Positions 60,306-64,000 of a DNA stretch of 64,000 nucleotides are shown here, piece by piece (the stretch's first letter is position 1; every line of letters begins with the position of its first letter). Source of the stretch: an uncultured Clostridia bacterium (GTDB lineage Bacteria; Bacillota; Clostridia; Christensenellales; CAG-917); the NCBI GenBank assembly GCA_934277645.1, contig CAKQUX010000004.1, positions 1-64,000 of the forward strand, in the 5' to 3' direction. The notes beneath the pieces are model-generated. The model did no database searches. It had not been told where the DNA came from and saw nothing but the letters and a program-made list of their open reading frames with translations. A program made the translations under genes and the position numbers.

Positions 60306-63300
60306 TTAACAGAATACTTCGATATTATAAACTCTGTCAGGCAAGATTTTTAGTCCTTCGACTCCTTCGTACACCGTTCCGTTTAGTTTGATTTTAAACT
60401 CGCTTGATTGAACGTATGTTATTTTAATCATACTGTCATTATGCTCAAACGTAAGTTTTGCGTCGTAAAGAGCCTTTGGCAGACACGGTTTAATCAGCAA
60501 AGTGTTTTCTCTAAGTTCGATACCGAACATTTTTAAAACAGAAACAAAGTACCAAGCCGCGCTTCCCGTATACCAGCTCCACCCCATTCTTCCGAAGTTG
60601 TCCGAATTCGTATAAACGTCGCCCGCCAAAACGTAGGGTTCGCCCATATAAGCGTCATTGAGTTTTTTGTCGGTGCAACGACTCAAGGGATTCAAAGCTG
60701 ACAAAATTTTGTACGCCGTTTCCGCATCGTTTGAATTTAAGAAACCGAGAGCTAGCCACACTGCGCCGTGAGTATATTGCCCTCCGTTTTCTCTTACGCC
60801 AAGCGGATAATCCGAAATATAACCGTAGCCTTTTTCCGAAATAGGCGGACTTAACAATTTAACGATTTTATATTCTTCGTCAAATAAACTTAGCGCCGAA
60901 TTAAGCGCGCATTTTACCCTTTCTTTGTCCAATCCGATTAGCGAAGCGAAGGCTTGCGAGATGGCGTCGATTTCGATTTTTCCGCCCTTAACGCCTAACC
61001 ACTCTCCGTCTTTCGTTACAAGTCTTGCATATCTCTCGTTTGCGTAAGTTTTTTCTACGGCGGATTTCAATTTTGAAATCAAGTTCAAAATTTCAATTCT
61101 GCTGTTTCCGTTGTAAAAATCTTTAATTTCTTCGAGCGTCAAAACCATAAATTCGGTCAACCATACGCTTTCGCCTTTCTCATCGCTGCCGACCTCGTCA
61201 AGAGCGTCATTCCAATCTCCTCCGCCAATTTTCAGCAGTCCGTTTTCTCCGAAATTCAAAGCGGAATTTACGGCTTTTTCTATGTGATTAAGCAATGTTT
61301 CTTTATAGTCCGTCCAAACAGGATTTTCGTATCTGGACTTATTTTCAAGTATCGGCGATGAAATGTATTCTATTTTTTCATGGAGAATAGAATAGTCGCC
61401 GCTAAATTTAACGTAAATCGCAGTTATAAACGGCAAAAACAACCTGTCGTCGGTGATTTTTGTTCTTACGCCAAGTTTCGGTTCGTGCCACCAATGTTGC
61501 ACGTCACCTTGTTCGTATTGATGTTTTGCACAGTTCAAAATCAAGTCGCGAACTGCGGATTTGTTCACAAACATTTCACACAAGCAGTCTTGAAGCTGAT
61601 CTCGAAAACCTATCGCTCCGCCTGTTTGATAGTAGCCGCATCTTCCGTAAAACCTACTGCTTTCGACTTGATTCGGAAGTGTATTAAAAAGTCTGTCAAG
61701 CGCCTCATCGCCAGATGAAAGTACAAACGGCGGTTTATAATTTAAAGCCGCTTTCTTTGCTATTTCAAAATCAATAGTCGACAAGTTCTCAATTCCGTTT
61801 ACTTCACCGCTCACAAAGTAATATGCTCCTTCTTTGTTTATATCGGTTTCAAGCGTCGCGCCGATTTTAAATTCCAAACTCTTCGTATCGAACGGAAATT
61901 TAAAAATTCTGCTTTCAAATTTCGCTTTATTATTTGATGCAATTCCGCCTACCGCTCTGAATGCGCAATTTTGCCCCGTGCGTAAATTTGTAAAGTAAAC
62001 GCAATCACCGCTGATTTTAGATAAAATCAAATCGGTTTTCTCGTCTCCGAGAGAAATGTCGGTACAGCTAACAAGTTTTATTTCGTCCTTAATTTCTTCC
62101 ACGTCGATTTCGGTCACTTTAAACTTGCCTTCATAGCAAAGATATTCGTATATCGTTGCTTCGATTTCCTTTGAAACAAATTTACGCATTGTAATTTTAG
62201 GTTTAACGTAATAGTTGCAACGATATAGATTTGCCCATTTATTTTGCAACAAAGCATAAAGTCTTTCACTGCTCGGCACTACAACTTCATCTTGAACGAA
62301 ATCGGTAAGCCTATTAAGTCGACTGTTTTTTAAATATGAAAACGCAAGACCGTTGTTTGTAGTAACAAAACCGCCGTGAACGTCGCATATCACGTTTGAA
62401 TACGGAATACGAGTTTTTTCACTTGTCTTTAACAAATATCCACTCGCCGTATAACCGCCGTTTCCGCTTTTAAACTCGATATCTTCATCGATATCTTCGC
62501 TTACTATTTCTCTATAAACAGGCTTTTTGAGAACATATTGCTCGTTTGTCACAACAGTTAAATCATTCAGGCGCAAAAACGCCTTTTCTTGCCAAACTTC
62601 TCTTTCCGACATTACAAAAAACGCGTTAGGCGCCGCTTGTTTTAATAAGTTTTTTATAGGCTCGTAGTAGCTGTCGTCTTCAAAATATCCGACGACAAGT
62701 TCGGTTTCGACGCCGATTGATTTCAGGTTTTTAACTACGCGCGCGTATTCTTTAAGTTTTGCCAAATCACCGTCAAATGAATAGTACAAATACTTTTTAT
62801 TAAAGTATTTATTTTCGTCGCCATCACTATAATTTTGTAAAATTTGCGGCGAGTATTCTTTAAAAAGCAACTTTGGTAGAATAGTTTGCGTTAAAAGTAG
62901 TGCTTTTTCACTTGTTTTTCCAAGTTCTATTGTCTGACGCATAAAATCAAAAAAGTTTACGCTCTTTGCCATCGACAAACGTTTTAAAAGGCTTGCCTTA
63001 TCTTCGCCGTAACTTATAACCACGTCAAAAACCACTCTGCCGCCTGTCGGTTCACATTCTGCGGCAAAACCCAGCATTGGACAAATAACGTCGCCGATAC
63101 TGTTTTCATTCTTTAAAAGCTCGTCAAAATCCACATCGTTAAAATCACCTTCGACGTTTTTAAAAAAGTCTGTTTTCTTAGTTATCGGTTTAACGTTTAT
63201 GCCCTTAATTAGCATTCCTGCGCAAAAGTCGGCGTTATTTCTTGACGCGACAATAATGTCGCCGTCCTTTTCGGTTTTAACCATCAAATCGCTGAAAGCC

Positions 63301-64000
63301 GTATGCGCTAAAACGGCGCCGCAATAATTTAATGCCAAATCTGAATAAAAAGCAACTTTGAGCTTTTCGGTCGTTTCAAATTCAAATCGTCTTATTTCGC
63401 CGACAAAAAGCGGATTTGTCAGAACTGTCATTTTTGCTTTTTTCGTTTTGTTTATAAACACACTTTCATTTCTTTTAAACACAACTTCATAATCGTCAAA
63501 ATTTTTAAGCGGACTAAAAGTCGGAGAAAAATTTTCACCGTTTTCGTTTTGGGCAATAACAAATTGTCCGATGCTTCCGCTTTGTCTTAAAGGCTTTGTG
63601 ATATAGACGTTTTTACATATCGAATACCCTTCTCCGAAATCGTCAAGTAAAACAGAATAAGTTCCGAAATGCCCGTTCATTTTCGGTTCGATAAATTTCT
63701 TATCTATCACTCTGACAATCGGCGCATCGAAAGCCGTGTCATATACGAACTTATCTCTTTTAAGTTTTTCGCCTTTTATTTTGATTTTAGGCTCGGTAAG
63801 CAAAAGGGACGTTTCTTTGAAAGAATCGTCTGTGTTGTACAACTTTACGATTTCGCTATCCGACACCGCATTTGCTATTGCCGCCATAATCATCCCTTGA
63901 TGGTGCGCCATATATGAAGTTACGGTTTGCCCCTTTGAAAAATCGATAGCTTCGTAAAATCCATAGCCGCAAAAAGCGTCGTTTTCCATTTTTTCGAGAT
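60306..64000 (-). CDS. Cyclic beta-glucan synthase/phosphorylase-like GH94 protein, 5' end outside window
   Basis: The frame is open to the window edge (residues before the Met at 63989 read LEK), so this is the C-terminal ~1230 residues of a larger protein. The visible start has the glycoamylase-like end motif TSYMAHHQGMIMAAIANA. Then come beta-sandwich regions and a C-terminal GH94 (alpha/alpha)6 barrel with RCGYYQTGGAIGFRDQLQD, QHWWHEP, the catalytic-acid block GGGDWNDALDEVG and RMGWSWYTGSAAWYF. This order matches the C-terminal two thirds of NdvB-like cyclic beta-1,2-glucan synthases and related Clostridia proteins. Without the N-terminus I cannot tell synthase from phosphorylase. Confidence 0.85.
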   Translation of the reverse strand, partial: LEKMENDAFCGYGFYEAIDFSKGQTVTSYMAHHQGMIMAAIANAVSDSEIVKLYNTDDSFKETSLLLTEPKIKIKGEKLKRDKFVYDTAFDAPIVRVIDKKFIEPKMNGHFGTYSVLLDDFGEGYSICKNVYITKPLRQSGSIGQFVIAQNENGENFSPTFSPLKNFDDYEVVFKRNESVFINKTKKAKMTVLTNPLFVGEIRRFEFETTEKLKVAFYSDLALNYCGAVLAHTAFSDLMVKTEKDGDIIVASRNNADFCAGMLIKGINVKPITKKTDFFKNVEGDFNDVDFDELLKNENSIGDVICPMLGFAAECEPTGGRVVFDVVISYGEDKASLLKRLSMAKSVNFFDFMRQTIELGKTSEKALLLTQTILPKLLFKEYSPQILQNYSDGDENKYFNKKYLYYSFDGDLAKLKEYARVVKNLKSIGVETELVVGYFEDDSYYEPIKNLLKQAAPNAFFVMSEREVWQEKAFLRLNDLTVVTNEQYVLKKPVYREIVSEDIDEDIEFKSGNGGYTASGYLLKTSEKTRIPYSNVICDVHGGFVTTNNGLAFSYLKNSRLNRLTDFVQDEVVVPSSERLYALLQNKWANLYRCNYYVKPKITMRKFVSKEIEATIYEYLCYEGKFKVTEIDVEEIKDEIKLVSCTDISLGDEKTDLILSKISGDCVYFTNLRTGQNCAFRAVGGIASNNKAKFESRIFKFPFDTKSLEFKIGATLETDINKEGAYYFVSGEVNGIENLSTIDFEIAKKAALNYKPPFVLSSGDEALDRLFNTLPNQVESSRFYGRCGYYQTGGAIGFRDQLQDCLCEMFVNKSAVRDLILNCAKHQYEQGDVQHWWHEPKLGVRTKITDDRLFLPFITAIYVKFSGDYSILHEKIEYISSPILENKSRYENPVWTDYKETLLNHIEKAVNSALNFGENGLLKIGGGDWNDALDEVGSDEKGESVWLTEFMVLTLEEIKDFYNGNSRIEILNLISKLKSAVEKTYANERYARLVTKDGEWLGVKGGKIEIDAISQAFASLIGLDKERVKCALNSALSLFDEEYKIVKLLSPPISEKGYGYISDYPLGVRENGGQYTHGAVWLALGFLNSNDAETAYKILSALNPLSRCTDKKLNDAYMGEPYVLAGDVYTNSDNFGRMGWSWYTGSAAWYFVSVLKMFGIELRENTLLIKPCLPKALYDAKLTFEHNDSMIKITYVQSSEFKIKLNGTVYEGVEGLKILPDRVYNIEVFC

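Noticed and set aside
1..64000. tRNA or rRNA genes
   Set aside because: I saw no cloverleaf with a GTTCGANNC T-loop and CCA-compatible end, and no rRNA-like sequence, though a dedicated scan was not possible.

Overview
The window is a gene-dense stretch of a low-GC Gram-positive (Firmicutes, class Clostridia) chromosome. Three things point there. It carries a spore-former gene set (spoIIAA-spoIIAB-sigF, spoVAC-spoVAD-spoVAE, yunB). It has the Firmicutes order uppS-cdsA-dxr-rseP-ispG-(polC locus)-rimP-nusA-ylxR-ylxQ-infB-rbfA-nrnA-truB-ribF. It also uses a T-box to control pheST. Very AT-rich spacers and charged low-complexity protein tails suggest an uncultured gut-type clostridium, perhaps near Christensenellales; that placement is inference.

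Layout. 1-1.3 kb is a gene-poor accessory patch with two small minus-strand genes of unknown function. 1.3-5.0 kb holds a lipoprotein with a Cthe_2159-type carbohydrate-binding region, an ECF transporter S component and a YwlG/UPF0340 protein. 5.6-9.9 kb is a sporulation block. 10.0-16.0 kb has a phenylalanine T-box, pheS-pheT and a MutS2 without its Smr domain. 16.3-19.1 kb has a small membrane protein, a cysteine desulfurase and thiI. 19.3-24.3 kb has rarA, an ABC exporter, ruvX and a DUF1292 gene. 24.6-27.7 kb is rpsB-tsf-pyrH-frr. 28.1-42.7 kb is the long isoprenoid/envelope and translation cluster. 43.0-45.6 kb has ribF, an endonuclease IV and a HAD phosphatase. 45.7-57.6 kb is mostly minus strand: plsY, a methyltransferase, a 1.6 kb gene-poor gap, a PLP enzyme, miaA-mutL-mutS and miaB. 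57.7-64.0 kb has a class A penicillin-binding protein converging on the 3' part of a very large GH94-type glucan enzyme that runs off the window.

How the genes fit together. SpoIIAA, SpoIIAB and SigF form the partner-switching module that activates forespore transcription. The adjacent spoVA genes encode the dipicolinate channel of the forespore. The cysteine desulfurase probably feeds ThiI for 4-thiouridine in tRNA. UppS, CdsA, Dxr, RseP, IspG, PlsY and the PBP serve isoprenoid, phospholipid and wall synthesis. RimP to TruB form a translation and RNA-maturation operon that appears to start with a promoter plus leader terminator.

Most notable points. (1) The gene at the polC position encodes only a PolC-like N-terminal region, an OB-fold and a complete DEDDh exonuclease; both PHP halves and the polymerase are absent. 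(2) A degenerate array with a roughly 20-nt period lies in front of uppS. (3) A short promoter-terminator leader precedes rimP-nusA. (4) The leader element AGTATTATAAAAA followed by a hairpin recurs upstream of several genes. (5) A perfect 18-bp tandem duplication carries the ruvX stop codon and the -35 box of the next promoter.
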